Source: Sulfitobacter sp. LCG007 (lineage in GTDB: Bacteria > Pseudomonadota > Alphaproteobacteria > Rhodobacterales > Rhodobacteraceae). Taken from it: a stretch of 64,000 nucleotides of DNA. The notes beneath the pieces are model-generated. The model was given only the letters and a program-made list of their open reading frames with translations, had not been told where the DNA came from and searched no databases. The translations under genes were made by a program, and so were the position numbers. Within the stretch, counting starts at the first letter, position 1. Every line of letters begins with the position of its first letter. Where the stretch lies: contig NZ_CP161805.1 of the NCBI RefSeq assembly GCF_040801785.1, positions 1,426,001 through 1,490,000 on the forward strand. The letters are read 5' to 3'. This document shows, one piece after another, positions 32,138 through 40,434 of this stretch.

Positions 32138-33889
32138 TCACACCATGACCGCGCCGTCCGCCTGAATGACACCCTGGGTTTTCGCCTCCCCGAGAAGCAT
32201 CTCGTTATGCGCCTTGCCGGAGGGAATCATCGGGAAGCAGTTCTCGTGTTTCTCGACCAGACAGTCGAAGAGCACCGGACCGTTGTGGTTCAGCATTTCC
32301 ATGATCGCATCGTCCAGATCCGCCGGATCCTTGCAGATGATGCCCTTGGCCCCGAAGGCGTCGGCGAGCTTGACGAAATCGGGCAGGCTCTCGGACCAGG
32401 AGTGCGAATAGCGCTCGCCGTGCAGAAGCTCCTGCCACTGGCGCACCATGCCGAGGCGTTCGTTGTTGAGGATGAACTGCTTGACCGGCAGGTTGAACTG
32501 TACCGCGGTGCCGAGTTCCTGCATGTTCATCAGCCAGCTTGCCTCGCCCGCCACGTTGATGACCAGCGCCTCCGGATGGGCGATCTGCACGCCGATCGAA
32601 GCCGGAAAGCCGTAGCCCATGGTGCCGAGGCCGCCGGACGTCATCCAGCGGTTGGGCTCCTCGAAACCCAGATACTGCGCCGCCCACATCTGGTGCTGAC
32701 CGACCTCGGTGCAGATGTAGCGGTCATGCCCCTTGGTGAGCGCCTCGAGGCGCTCGAGCGCGTATTGCGGTTTGATCGTCGGACCGGACGGATCATAGGC
32801 GAGGCAGTCGACCTTGCGCCAGTTGGCAATCTCCTGCTGCCATCTGGCAAGTGCTTCGGTATTCGTCTTGCGCCCGCGCGAATTCCAGACCTCGAGAATA
32901 TCCCCGAGCACATGCGCCACGTCGCCCACGATCGGAATGTCGGCCTTGATCACCTTGTTGATGGAGGAAGGGTCGATGTCGATATGCGCCTTGATCGACT
33001 TCGGGCTGAACGCGTCGATGCGCCCGGTGATCCGGTCGTCGAACCGCGCACCGATGTTGATCATCAGATCGCAGCCGTGCATCGCCATATTGGCCTCGTA
33101 AAGACCGTGCATCCCCAGCATCCCGAGCCATTGCGGCCCGGAAGCGGGGTAGGCGCCCAGCCCCATCAGGGTCGAGGTGATGGGAAAGCCGGTCGCCTCC
33201 ACCAGTTCCCGCAGCAGCTGACTGGCAGCGGGGCCCGAGTTGATGACCCCGCCGCCGGTATAGAAGACGGGCCGTTTGGCCCTTTCCATGGCCGCGACAA
33301 GCTCGACGATCTCTTCCATGTCGCCCTTGACCATCGGCTGGTAATGCGAGGTCGAGGGTTTGGGCGGCGTGTAGGTGCCCGTCGCGAACTGGACGTCCTT
33401 GGGGATGTCGACCAGCACCGGGCCGGGACGGCCGTGGGTGGCGACATGGAAGGCCTCGTGCAGGATGCCGGCAAGCTTGTCGGTCTCCTTCACCAGCCAG
33501 TTGTGCTTGGTGCAGGGGCGCGTGATGCCCACCGTATCGGCCTCCTGAAAGGCGTCCGACCCGATCATGAAGGTCGGAACCTGCCCGGTGAGAACGATGA
33601 GCGGGATCGAATCCAGCAGCGCGTCCGTCAGCCCCGTGACGGCATTCGTCGCACCGGGCCCGGAGGTCACGAGGACGACGCCGGGCTTGCCGGTCGAGCG
33701 GGCATAGCCCTCGGCGGCATGCACCGCGCCCTGTTCGTGGCGCACCAGGATGTGGCGGATGGAGTTCTGCTGGAAGACCTCGTCATAGATCGGCAGGACG
33801 GCCCCACCGGGATAGCCGAATACGGTGTCAACGCCCTGGTCGATCAGGGCCTGTATCACCATCTTGGCTCCGGACATCTGGCGGGTCAT
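32138..33889 (-). CDS. ilvI: Acetolactate synthase large (catalytic) subunit
   Basis: Thiamine-diphosphate enzyme that joins two pyruvates, or pyruvate with 2-oxobutyrate, for valine, leucine and isoleucine synthesis. It has 583 residues from ATG 33889 (MTRQMSGAKMV), preceded by GGAGAG; the longer frame to 33940 begins in the terminator T-run. Features: V-F-G-Y-P-G-G-A-V-L and the catalytic Glu in V-R-H-E-Q-G-A-V-H; a central FAD-type domain; and the ThDP motif (G-D ... N-N) here in altered form as N-V-A-G-E-A-S-W-L-M-N-M-Q-E. Note G-E where most relatives have G-D. Controlled by the attenuator upstream. Confidence 0.95.
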   Translation of the reverse strand: MTRQMSGAKMVIQALIDQGVDTVFGYPGGAVLPIYDEVFQQNSIRHILVRHEQGAVHAAEGYARSTGKPGVVLVTSGPGATNAVTGLTDALLDSIPLIVLTGQVPTFMIGSDAFQEADTVGITRPCTKHNWLVKETDKLAGILHEAFHVATHGRPGPVLVDIPKDVQFATGTYTPPKPSTSHYQPMVKGDMEEIVELVAAMERAKRPVFYTGGGVINSGPAASQLLRELVEATGFPITSTLMGLGAYPASGPQWLGMLGMHGLYEANMAMHGCDLMINIGARFDDRITGRIDAFSPKSIKAHIDIDPSSINKVIKADIPIVGDVAHVLGDILEVWNSRGRKTNTEALARWQQEIANWRKVDCLAYDPSGPTIKPQYALERLEALTKGHDRYICTEVGQHQMWAAQYLGFEEPNRWMTSGGLGTMGYGFPASIGVQIAHPEALVINVAGEASWLMNMQELGTAVQFNLPVKQFILNNERLGMVRQWQELLHGERYSHSWSESLPDFVKLADAFGAKGIICKDPADLDDAIMEMLNHNGPVLFDCLVEKHENCFPMIPSGKAHNEMLLGEAKTQGVIQADGAVMV

Positions 33890-33938
33890 ATCTGTTCTCT
33901 CCGTATCGGACCGGCTTCGGTCCATTTCTGCGTCGGGC

Positions 33939-33967
33939 AAAAAAAAGGCCCCCGGTGAGGCGGGGGC
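33939..33967 (-). terminator. Rho-independent terminator of the ilvI attenuator
   Basis: Read on the minus strand: 7-bp stem GCCCCCG/CGGGGGC, loop CCTCAC, then a C and eight T. It lies between the leader peptide and ilvI. The sequence CCCATGCGC (33966-33974) at its left arm can pair instead with GCGCATGGG (34000-34008), which would block the terminator. Confidence 0.88.
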
Positions 33968-34008
33968 GCATGGGTCAGACTATGGTCTACCGTTACCGGC
34001 CCATGCGC
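33966..34008 (-). promoter_or_regulatory. Antiterminator stem of the ilv attenuator
   Basis: Perfect 9-bp pairing between GCGCATGGG (34000-34008), which covers the last codons of the leader peptide, and CCCATGCGC (33966-33974), which overlaps the terminator arm by two bases. A ribosome finishing the leader covers the first arm and lets the terminator form; a ribosome stalled upstream at Leu/Val/Ile codons leaves it free. Confidence 0.75.
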
Positions 34009-34040
34009 GTGCGTCCTACGATTACGACTAGCGTCGTCAT
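33993..34040 (-). CDS. ilv operon leader peptide (MTTLVVIVGRTRMGR)
   Basis: A 15-codon leader with the run Leu-Val-Val-Ile-Val at codons 4-8 (CTA GTC GTA ATC GTA), the products of the pathway that follows. AAGGAG lies ten bases before the ATG at 34040. With the antiterminator and terminator it makes a classical attenuator: shortage of charged branched-chain tRNAs stalls the ribosome and allows ilvI-ilvN transcription. Confidence 0.88.
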   Translation of the reverse strand: MTTLVVIVGRTRMGR

Positions 34041-34070
34041 GTGATCAGGGCTCCTTCGTGCTGCCGGAAC

Positions 34071-34097
34071 ATTATGGGCCTAGGCGGGGGGCGTCAA
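34071..34097 (-). promoter_or_regulatory. Probable promoter of the ilv leader
   Basis: Minus strand: TTGACG (34092-34097) and CATAAT (34071-34076) with a 15-base spacer; TAATGT at 17 bases is a weaker alternative. The leader ribosome site starts about 15 bases downstream of the expected start. Confidence 0.45.
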
Positions 34098-34104
34098 CCG
34101 CCCA

Positions 34105-34124
34105 TCGACACATAAATATGTCGA
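34105..34124. promoter_or_regulatory. Inverted repeat just upstream of the ilv promoter
   Basis: Arms TCGACA and TGTCGA separated by eight A/T-rich bases, ending seven bases before the -35 box. Could bind a transcription factor acting on the ilv promoter. No terminator T-run accompanies it. Confidence 0.35.
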
Positions 34125-34220
34125 CAGGGCGCATTTCTCTTTCCGAAAATTGCGCTCGGCGCCGTTGCGGTGGCATATTCGCCAACTGGGGGCGCGACGA
34201 GGCGTCGCGCCCCGGAAGAC

Positions 34221-35759
34221 TCAGGCGTCTTCGAGTTCCGGCGCCACGGGCGCCGCGACCGTGCCGGTCAGCAGGTCTTCGCGATGCGCAATGGTGTCGC
34301 GACTGCTTTCGACGCATGCCAGCATGTGGCCGAGCGAGAAGCTCCCGTCGGCTTGTGCGCCGAGCGCCTTCCATGGCTTGAAGTCATGAGCGGAGCAGAG
34401 CAGGGATTCCGGATCCATCGCCATCAGGCGCACCAGCGTCGTGGCAACGATCGTGCCGCCGACCGGCCCGAGCTTGCCGCCGTGCTTCTCGGCCTCGTGG
34501 AGGCAGTAGTACCAGAGCGGCGTCTTCGTGATTCCGTGCTCGGTCAACTCCTTCGGCGCCGGGATCTCCTTGGCGTTCATCAGGCGCGCCATCTGCTGGC
34601 CCGAGGGCAGCTCGAGCGTGACGCGGTCCCGGAAGACGTTGCGATGCGGCAGCTTGCGGCTGTCCGTCAGGTTCAGTTGCCGTCCCGCGATCGTCAGGGG
34701 CTCGTCGATGAAGAAGAGCTCGAAGATGGTCGATGCAAGCTTGCGCCCGATCGGGCGCGCGCGCTGCGCCTTTGGTTTGCCGGGCACGTCGAAGAGCCGG
34801 TGGAACTCGATGTTCAGCTTCGTGTCGCGGGAATGGAATTCCTTGCGCATCATCTCGAAGAGCCGCACCTTGCCCGACTTGCTGTTGAGCACATAGTCGT
34901 TCTGAACCGTCGCATGGCCAAAGCGGTAGGCCGCGCCCGAGAATTCGATGGGCATCATCGGCGAGGCCGGGGTGAAGGGCCGGGGCAGTTCCGTGTGATC
35001 GAGCGCCTTCCAGATCGCCTTCATCACATCCTTGTGGACGAAGGCCGGCAGGAAGTCATGCAGGATGATCCACTGGTAGTGAAGGCGCAGAACCCGCCGG
35101 GCTGCCTCGAAAGGCCGCTCTGATGGCTTCACCCCGTTGTCCATCGCCTCCGAGCGGATGCCGGCGAGGGCCGCGGGCACCAGGCTTTCGTCCTTCTGCA
35201 GCGCGGTCATCAGGATGTTGTGCATGCAGACCATCGCGCCGTGAAGCTGGCTGACGATCTGGTTTTCGTCGTTGCGCGGATCTCCGATCATCGCGGTGCC
35301 ATGGCTGTTGCGCGCCAGGTCGTAGCGGTTCTTCGTCGTTCCGAAGAGCAGGTAGCCCTTGTGCTCGGGATGGTAGAGCCAGGGTGAACCATCCATGCCG
35401 TCGCCGTAGACGCAATCGAGGTCCAGCGCCGGCGTGCGGACGTTGCGGATCGAACGCGGGTCGATGCGCGTGCCGATGGCGCTTTGGGTGTCGAGGGTGA
35501 CGTCGTGATCGACGAACTGCCCGAAGAAGGTCATTCCGGCGGGCACATCGCTTTCGGGATTCGTTTCGTCGCGCATCTTGTCGAGCGCCTTTGTGAAAGC
35601 CTCCTGCACCAGCGTGTCGTCGAAGGGTTTGCCGTTTGGAGCGATCCCCGAGAGGGGATTGCGGGTGCCTAGGCGGCCGAAGGTCTGGGGAAGGGGTTTT
35701 TGCACGTTGTCCGAACAATCCAGAACATAGGCATCATACCCGGTAAGGCCGTGGGTCAT
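34221..35759 (-). CDS. Animal-type heme peroxidase family protein
   Basis: A 512-residue member of the peroxidase-cyclooxygenase superfamily (animal heme peroxidase fold), rare in bacteria. The active site is complete: Q81, D84 and distal H85 in F-F-G-Q-F-V-D-H-D, followed by Ca-binding-type D86; catalytic R162 in G-D-P-R-N-D-E-N; proximal H282 in Y-R-F-G-H-A-T-V-Q. It oxidises substrates with H2O2, perhaps halides or phenols. There is no Sec or Tat signal, so it is cytoplasmic or leaves by another route. It stands alone, with a GGAG site before ATG 35759. Confidence 0.9.
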   Translation of the reverse strand: MTHGLTGYDAYVLDCSDNVQKPLPQTFGRLGTRNPLSGIAPNGKPFDDTLVQEAFTKALDKMRDETNPESDVPAGMTFFGQFVDHDVTLDTQSAIGTRIDPRSIRNVRTPALDLDCVYGDGMDGSPWLYHPEHKGYLLFGTTKNRYDLARNSHGTAMIGDPRNDENQIVSQLHGAMVCMHNILMTALQKDESLVPAALAGIRSEAMDNGVKPSERPFEAARRVLRLHYQWIILHDFLPAFVHKDVMKAIWKALDHTELPRPFTPASPMMPIEFSGAAYRFGHATVQNDYVLNSKSGKVRLFEMMRKEFHSRDTKLNIEFHRLFDVPGKPKAQRARPIGRKLASTIFELFFIDEPLTIAGRQLNLTDSRKLPHRNVFRDRVTLELPSGQQMARLMNAKEIPAPKELTEHGITKTPLWYYCLHEAEKHGGKLGPVGGTIVATTLVRLMAMDPESLLCSAHDFKPWKALGAQADGSFSLGHMLACVESSRDTIAHREDLLTGTVAAPVAPELEDA

Positions 35760-36007
35760 GTCAAATCTCCGATCGAAAAAAATGGATCCGGCGCCCCGTA
35801 CTGGTTAGGCAAAGTCCGAATTAATATCTCGGCACGCCGGATGACCGCGATATTACGCTGCGTCACGCCACAGAGGTAGTGAGGTATTCCTTACCCCTGC
35901 GATGCGCGCCGACAGAGCCCGGTTGTCCCGGCATCCGGGCGGGACCGGGCAATTCCTCGCGATATGTGACAGAAGGTAAACGCGTTTCCGCGCAGGCGCG
36001 GATCGCG

Positions 36008-36673
36008 TCAGCGGCGCGCGCGCAGGTTGACCCCGGTGCCCTGCAGCACGCCGTGTTCAAGCGCATAGCGGGTCAGCCCGGCCGTGCTCGAGATACCGAG
36101 CTTGCGCTTGATGTTCTTGCGGTGGGTCTCGACCGTCCGCACGGAGATGTCGAGCGCATGGGCCACGTCCTTGTTCGAGCGGCCCTGCGCCAGTTGCAGC
36201 AGGATGGTCTGTTCGCGAGTCGTCAGCGCCTCGCGCGTGCCGTCGTCGGTGGGTTCGAGCGATCCCTGCGCGCCGGTGCAGAGATAGCGCTTGCCGGCCA
36301 TGACGGTGTCGATCGCTGCCTTGATCTCGTCCGTCGGCACGTCCTTGAGGATATAGCCCATGGCCCCGTGGCTGAGCGCGGTCGAGATGTATTCTGCGTT
36401 GTCGTGCATCGACAGGATCAGCACGCGGACCTCAGGGCGGCGCTCGAGCACGATCTCGGTCGCAGCGAGCCCTCCCATGCCGGGCATGTTGAGATCCATC
36501 AGGATCACGTCGGGTGTCATGTGCTCGAGGGCCGAGATCACCGCCTGCCCGGAGTTGCAGCTGCCAAGCACGTCGAGGTCGTCGTAGCTTTCGAGGATCG
36601 ACTGTATGCCTTCGGCGACCATGGGATGGTCGTCGGCGACAAGGACCCTGATGCGCGCCGATGCGTCCGTCAT
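36008..36673 (-). CDS. LuxR/NarL-family response regulator
   Basis: A 221-residue response regulator: receiver domain 1-125 with acidic pair D14-D15, phosphoacceptor D60 (I-L-M-D-L-N-M-P-G), and Lys in I-L-K-D-V. The C-terminal LuxR-type helix-turn-helix is at about 150-215 (L-T-T-R-E-Q-T-I-L-L-Q-L-A-Q-G-R-S-N-K-D-V-A-H-A-L-D-I-S-V-R-T-V-E-T-H). Its ATG overlaps the stop of the histidine kinase (36670-36673), so they form a two-component pair. Beside them is a divergent TRAP transporter, which they probably control. Confidence 0.93.
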   Translation of the reverse strand: MTDASARIRVLVADDHPMVAEGIQSILESYDDLDVLGSCNSGQAVISALEHMTPDVILMDLNMPGMGGLAATEIVLERRPEVRVLILSMHDNAEYISTALSHGAMGYILKDVPTDEIKAAIDTVMAGKRYLCTGAQGSLEPTDDGTREALTTREQTILLQLAQGRSNKDVAHALDISVRTVETHRKNIKRKLGISSTAGLTRYALEHGVLQGTGVNLRARR

Positions 36674-38124
36674 TGCGCCGCCCGCATGGTCTTGTCGCGT
36701 GACGGCTCGATCTCGGACAGGACGTCGGGTTCGGGCGGCAGCAGGTGCGACAGCGGCACCGTGACCTCTATCATGGTTCCCGGTCCGCCGTCGGGCGGGG
36801 AATGGACCCGGAAGATCCCGTCAAGCTGTTCGACCCGCTCCTGCATGTTGCGCAGCCCGATCCCGGTCGAGCGCGCCTGCAGGCTCCCGTCGATCCCGCA
36901 GCCATTGTCCGTGATGCGCAGGGTCGCGCCGCGCTTGTGGCCGCGCAGGTCGACCGTCACGCGGCTGGCCGACGCATGACGCTCGATGTTGGTCAGCGCC
37001 TCCTGGGCGATGCGGTAGAGCGCGATCTTGGCCTCGGAATCGAGCCTGTTGCGGAAGACCACGGTGGTGAAGGAAACTTCCACACCGCTGCGGCGCGCGA
37101 ATTCCTCGGTCAGCGCACGGATCGCCGGCCCGAGCCCCAGATCGTCCAGCACGCCGGGCCGAAGGTCGCGGCTGATCCGGCGGACTTCCGAGATCGCGTC
37201 GCCGAGCGAGGCGATGCCCTTCTCGAGCGGCGCCTGCGCGCCGGTGTCGCCGCGTTCAAGCCGCCGCCGGGCGCTGTCGAGGGCATAGCGCACACCGACG
37301 AGGATCTGGCTGATCCCGTCGTGCAATTCCCGCGCGACCCGCCCGCGTTCCTCCTCCTGCGCGTCCAGTACCCGCTGGGTCAGCTTTTTCAGCTTGGCGT
37401 CGGCCAGCCGGCGCTCTCGCAGGTTCAGAACCATGCCGGACAGGAACACGAGCATCAGGGCGCCAAGCGTGATGACGCCGATATAGAGGAAGGTGCGCTG
37501 CACGCGGGCCTCGACCTCCGCGCGCGCCGCCGAGACGGTCGCCAGCACGTCGTCGATGAACGCGCCGGTGCCGACGGCCCACTGCCAGTCCTGCATGCCC
37601 GTGACATAGGCGACCATCCGCGCTTCCTCGCCGGTCGAGGGTTTCGGCCACAGATGGGTGTGCCAGCCCGCGCCGCCCCGGGCGAGGCGGAGATATTCCC
37701 GGACGATGGGCGTACCCTCGCTGTCGCTCAGTCCGGACCAGTTGCGGCCGATCAGATCGGTCTGCCGGGGCGAGACGAGGTTGGTGCCGTCGTAGTCGTA
37801 AACGAAGAAATCGCCCTCATCGCCATAGGTCATGGCCGCGAGGATCTGCAGCACCCGCTCCTTGGAGCGCTGATCGTCCGGAGCGGCAGGGCCGTAGATG
37901 AAGAAGAACGCGTTGCGGGCCTGGGTCACGTAGTTGCGCAACTCAGCCTTCTTCGCCTCCAGAAGCCTCTGCTCGAGGCCCGCGATCTCGCGTTCGGCAA
38001 GGCTGCGGGCCTGGAATGCCACGAGGATCGCGATGGCGGCGACCGCGATGACGAGCGGAAGCGCGGCCAGAAGCGATATCTTCTGGGCGTAGTTGGGGCG
38101 TGGAAATGCCGGAAACGCGCGCAT
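36670..38124 (-). CDS. Cache-domain sensor histidine kinase (NarX-type)
   Basis: About 484 residues. One membrane helix near the start, a periplasmic single-cache domain (D-E-G-D-F-F-V-Y-D-Y-D-G-T-N-L-V ... W-Q-W-A-V-G-T-G-A-F-I-D-D-V), a second helix, then a HisKA_3 dimer domain with the phosphoacceptor in R-E-L-H-D-G-I-S-Q-I-L-V-G, and an HATPase with D-N-G-C-G-I and G-I-G-L-R-N-M-Q-E-R. I start at ATG 38124 (MRAFPAFPRPNYAQ), just before the first helix; longer starts lack support. Cache domains bind small organic acids, so it may sense the TRAP substrate. Confidence 0.9.
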   Translation of the reverse strand: MRAFPAFPRPNYAQKISLLAALPLVIAVAAIAILVAFQARSLAEREIAGLEQRLLEAKKAELRNYVTQARNAFFFIYGPAAPDDQRSKERVLQILAAMTYGDEGDFFVYDYDGTNLVSPRQTDLIGRNWSGLSDSEGTPIVREYLRLARGGAGWHTHLWPKPSTGEEARMVAYVTGMQDWQWAVGTGAFIDDVLATVSAARAEVEARVQRTFLYIGVITLGALMLVFLSGMVLNLRERRLADAKLKKLTQRVLDAQEEERGRVARELHDGISQILVGVRYALDSARRRLERGDTGAQAPLEKGIASLGDAISEVRRISRDLRPGVLDDLGLGPAIRALTEEFARRSGVEVSFTTVVFRNRLDSEAKIALYRIAQEALTNIERHASASRVTVDLRGHKRGATLRITDNGCGIDGSLQARSTGIGLRNMQERVEQLDGIFRVHSPPDGGPGTMIEVTVPLSHLLPPEPDVLSEIEPSRDKTMRAAQ

Positions 38125-38362
38125 GCCGAATCGAATCCGCCGGGCAGGAATGGCCTGTGAAAGCCGTATGGCCCCGGACATTCGCCCGCACCGGGGTTGC
38201 ATTGCAAGTGCATTCCGGAAGGTAAACGGGCGGCAATGCACGATCTTTGAGCGCCCTCTACGCAGTAATTGGTATTCACAAGACCGAGACAGTTGATAAT
38301 TTGCGCGCACTGCAAGATCCGCCTGCGGTCAACGAACCGACGGGCCAATGGGGAGGAAACCA

Positions 38363-39451
38363 ATGGATCGTAGAGCATTTCTCAAAAACTCCGCCTTGGG
38401 CGGCGCCGCGGCCGCGAGCACGGCGCTGGCGGCACCCGCATATGCGCAGGGCAACCGCACGCTGACGATGGTGACCACATGGCCGCGCGGGCTCGCCGGG
38501 GTCTGGGATTCGGTCGAACGCGTCGCCAACACGATCACCGAGGCCACGGACGGCCAGATCACCGTCGAGGCGAAAGCCGCAGGCGAACTTGTCGGCGCGC
38601 TCGAAGTGTTCGACGCCGTCACCGCCGGACAGGCCGACATGTACCATGGCGCCGACTACTACTTTGTCGGCCAGCATCCGGCATGGGCCTATTTCACCGC
38701 GGTGCCCTTCGGCATGACGGCGCCCGAGATCATGACCTGGTACTACGGGCAGGACGGCATGGCGCTGCACCACGAGCTGGGCGAGGTTTTCGGACTCAAG
38801 AGCTACCTTGCCGGCCAGACGGGGGCACAGGGCGGCGGCTGGTTCCGCAACCCGGTAAGCTCGGCCGACGACTTCAAGGGCCTGAAGTTCCGGATGCCCG
38901 GTCTCGGCGGCGAGGCGCTGTCAAAGCTCGGTGCGTCCGTGCAGGTGCTGCCGGGCGGCGAGATCTATCAGGCGCTGTCCACGGGCGCGCTGGATGCGAC
39001 CGAATGGATCGGGCCCTGGTCGGATGAGAAGCTCGGCCTTCAGGAGGTCTGCGACTACTACTACCCGGCCGGTTTCCACGAACCCGGCGCGGCCCTTTCC
39101 GTGGCGATGAACCTCGAGGTGTTCAACTCGCTCACACCCGCGCAGCAGAAGATCGTCGAGATCGCCTGCGCCGACGCCCATCAGGCCAACTACGCGCAGT
39201 TCATCGCCAACAACGGTCCCGCGCTCGAGCGTCTGAAATCCGGCGGAACGCAGATTCAGGAATTCTCCGACGATATCTGGAACGCCTTCGGCTCGGCCTC
39301 GGTAGAGCTGCTGAACGGATACACGAGCGACGATCTGTTCAAGAAGATCCACGAGTCGGCCCAGAAGTCGATGCGCGAATCCTCTGCCTGGCTCGCCGTC
39401 TCGGACAGCGCCTACTCGACCCAGCGCAACCGCGTTCTGGCGTCGATGTAA
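38363..39451 (+). CDS. TRAP transporter solute-binding protein (DctP type)
   Basis: A 362-residue periplasmic binding protein. The signal D-R-R-A-F-L-K-N followed by an Ala-rich stretch is Tat-type, ending near A-Y-A-Q. The mature part fits the TRAP DctP fold: T-M-V-T-T-W-P-R-G near the start, F-R-M-P-G-L-G-G-E (the conserved Arg that binds the substrate carboxylate), and G-A-L-D-A-T-E-W-I-G-P-W, typical of the branch for 2-oxo acids and lactate. ATG 38363 follows GGGGAGG. First gene of the dctPQM unit and divergent from the two-component system. Confidence 0.92.
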   Translation: MDRRAFLKNSALGGAAAASTALAAPAYAQGNRTLTMVTTWPRGLAGVWDSVERVANTITEATDGQITVEAKAAGELVGALEVFDAVTAGQADMYHGADYYFVGQHPAWAYFTAVPFGMTAPEIMTWYYGQDGMALHHELGEVFGLKSYLAGQTGAQGGGWFRNPVSSADDFKGLKFRMPGLGGEALSKLGASVQVLPGGEIYQALSTGALDATEWIGPWSDEKLGLQEVCDYYYPAGFHEPGAALSVAMNLEVFNSLTPAQQKIVEIACADAHQANYAQFIANNGPALERLKSGGTQIQEFSDDIWNAFGSASVELLNGYTSDDLFKKIHESAQKSMRESSAWLAVSDSAYSTQRNRVLASM

Positions 39452-39525
39452 TCGCGACAGGGTAACAGACATCAGACCGCGCGCGTGACCCGCGCGCGGT
39501 CCTTTCCAATGGGGAGGTGGGCAGG

Positions 39526-40419
39526 ATGGGCGACGCCCTGATCTGGCTGGCGAGCAACATCGCACTCGGCTTCTACAATTTCTTCTATGCCCTCAGCCAT
39601 CCCATGCAGTGGCTCGACTGGTCCGACAAGGAAGCGCTGATGCGCTTCATCTATTACGGCGCATCGGTTGAATTCTTCTTCGTTTTCCTGGACTTGCTCA
39701 TCGTTCTTACGGTGATAGGTTACATCTTCCCGCGGTTCATGTGGGCCTGCGTGCGCGGTCTCGAGGGCTTCGCAAACGCGATCGGGCGCACCGTGGCCTG
39801 GTTCGGGCTTCTGATGGTCCTGCAGCAGGTCGTCGTCGTCTTCCTGCAGTCCATCTTCCGGCTGGGCAACCTGACCTTCGCGCCCGCCGGCATCGGTTTC
39901 TCCCAGTCGGTGGGCTGGTTCACCGAAGAGCTCAAGCTCTACAACGCGATCATCGTCGCGCTCTGTGCGACCTATACCTTCGTTCAGGGCGGCCATGTCC
40001 GCGTCGATCTGGTCTATTCGGTGGTCAGGTTCCGCACCAAGAAGGTGATCGACATGTTCGGATCGCTCTTCTTCATGATCCCGTCGGCGATCCTGACCTG
40101 GCTCTATGCCTGGTTCTTCCTGTGGCGCAACATGCTCACGCCCAAGGTCTCGGCCAGCGACAAGCTCGATCTGATGCTGCGCAAGGCCTCCATCCTCAAG
40201 TGGAACGTCGAGACAATCGGCTTCTCGCCCAACGGTTTCAACGGCTACTTCCTGTTCAAGATCCTGATGGTGGCCTTCACCGGGCTCGTCATCCTTCACG
40301 CCGTCGCCTTCTTCTTCCGCTCGTTGCTCGAGTTCCGGGAAGGAGAGGACAGCGAAAACAAGTATCTCGACCTCGACCCGGTGGGCGTGGAAGAAGACCC
40401 GCTTCACAGCGTGCACTAG
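39526..40419 (+). CDS. TRAP transporter small membrane subunit (DctQ type), enlarged
   Basis: A 297-residue membrane protein with about six hydrophobic segments, including the DctQ core of four (Y-T-F-V-Q-G-G-H-V-R-V-D-L-V-Y is the conserved signature between helices 2 and 3). Ordinary DctQ is about 160-200 residues; this one has extra N-terminal and C-terminal helical parts, as in the TRAP subgroup paired with oversized DctM proteins. The ATG at 39526 follows GGGGAGG. The large subunit begins 15 bases after its stop. Confidence 0.88.
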   Translation: MGDALIWLASNIALGFYNFFYALSHPMQWLDWSDKEALMRFIYYGASVEFFFVFLDLLIVLTVIGYIFPRFMWACVRGLEGFANAIGRTVAWFGLLMVLQQVVVVFLQSIFRLGNLTFAPAGIGFSQSVGWFTEELKLYNAIIVALCATYTFVQGGHVRVDLVYSVVRFRTKKVIDMFGSLFFMIPSAILTWLYAWFFLWRNMLTPKVSASDKLDLMLRKASILKWNVETIGFSPNGFNGYFLFKILMVAFTGLVILHAVAFFFRSLLEFREGEDSENKYLDLDPVGVEEDPLHSVH

Positions 40420-40434
40420 AGGACAGTTGGCACA

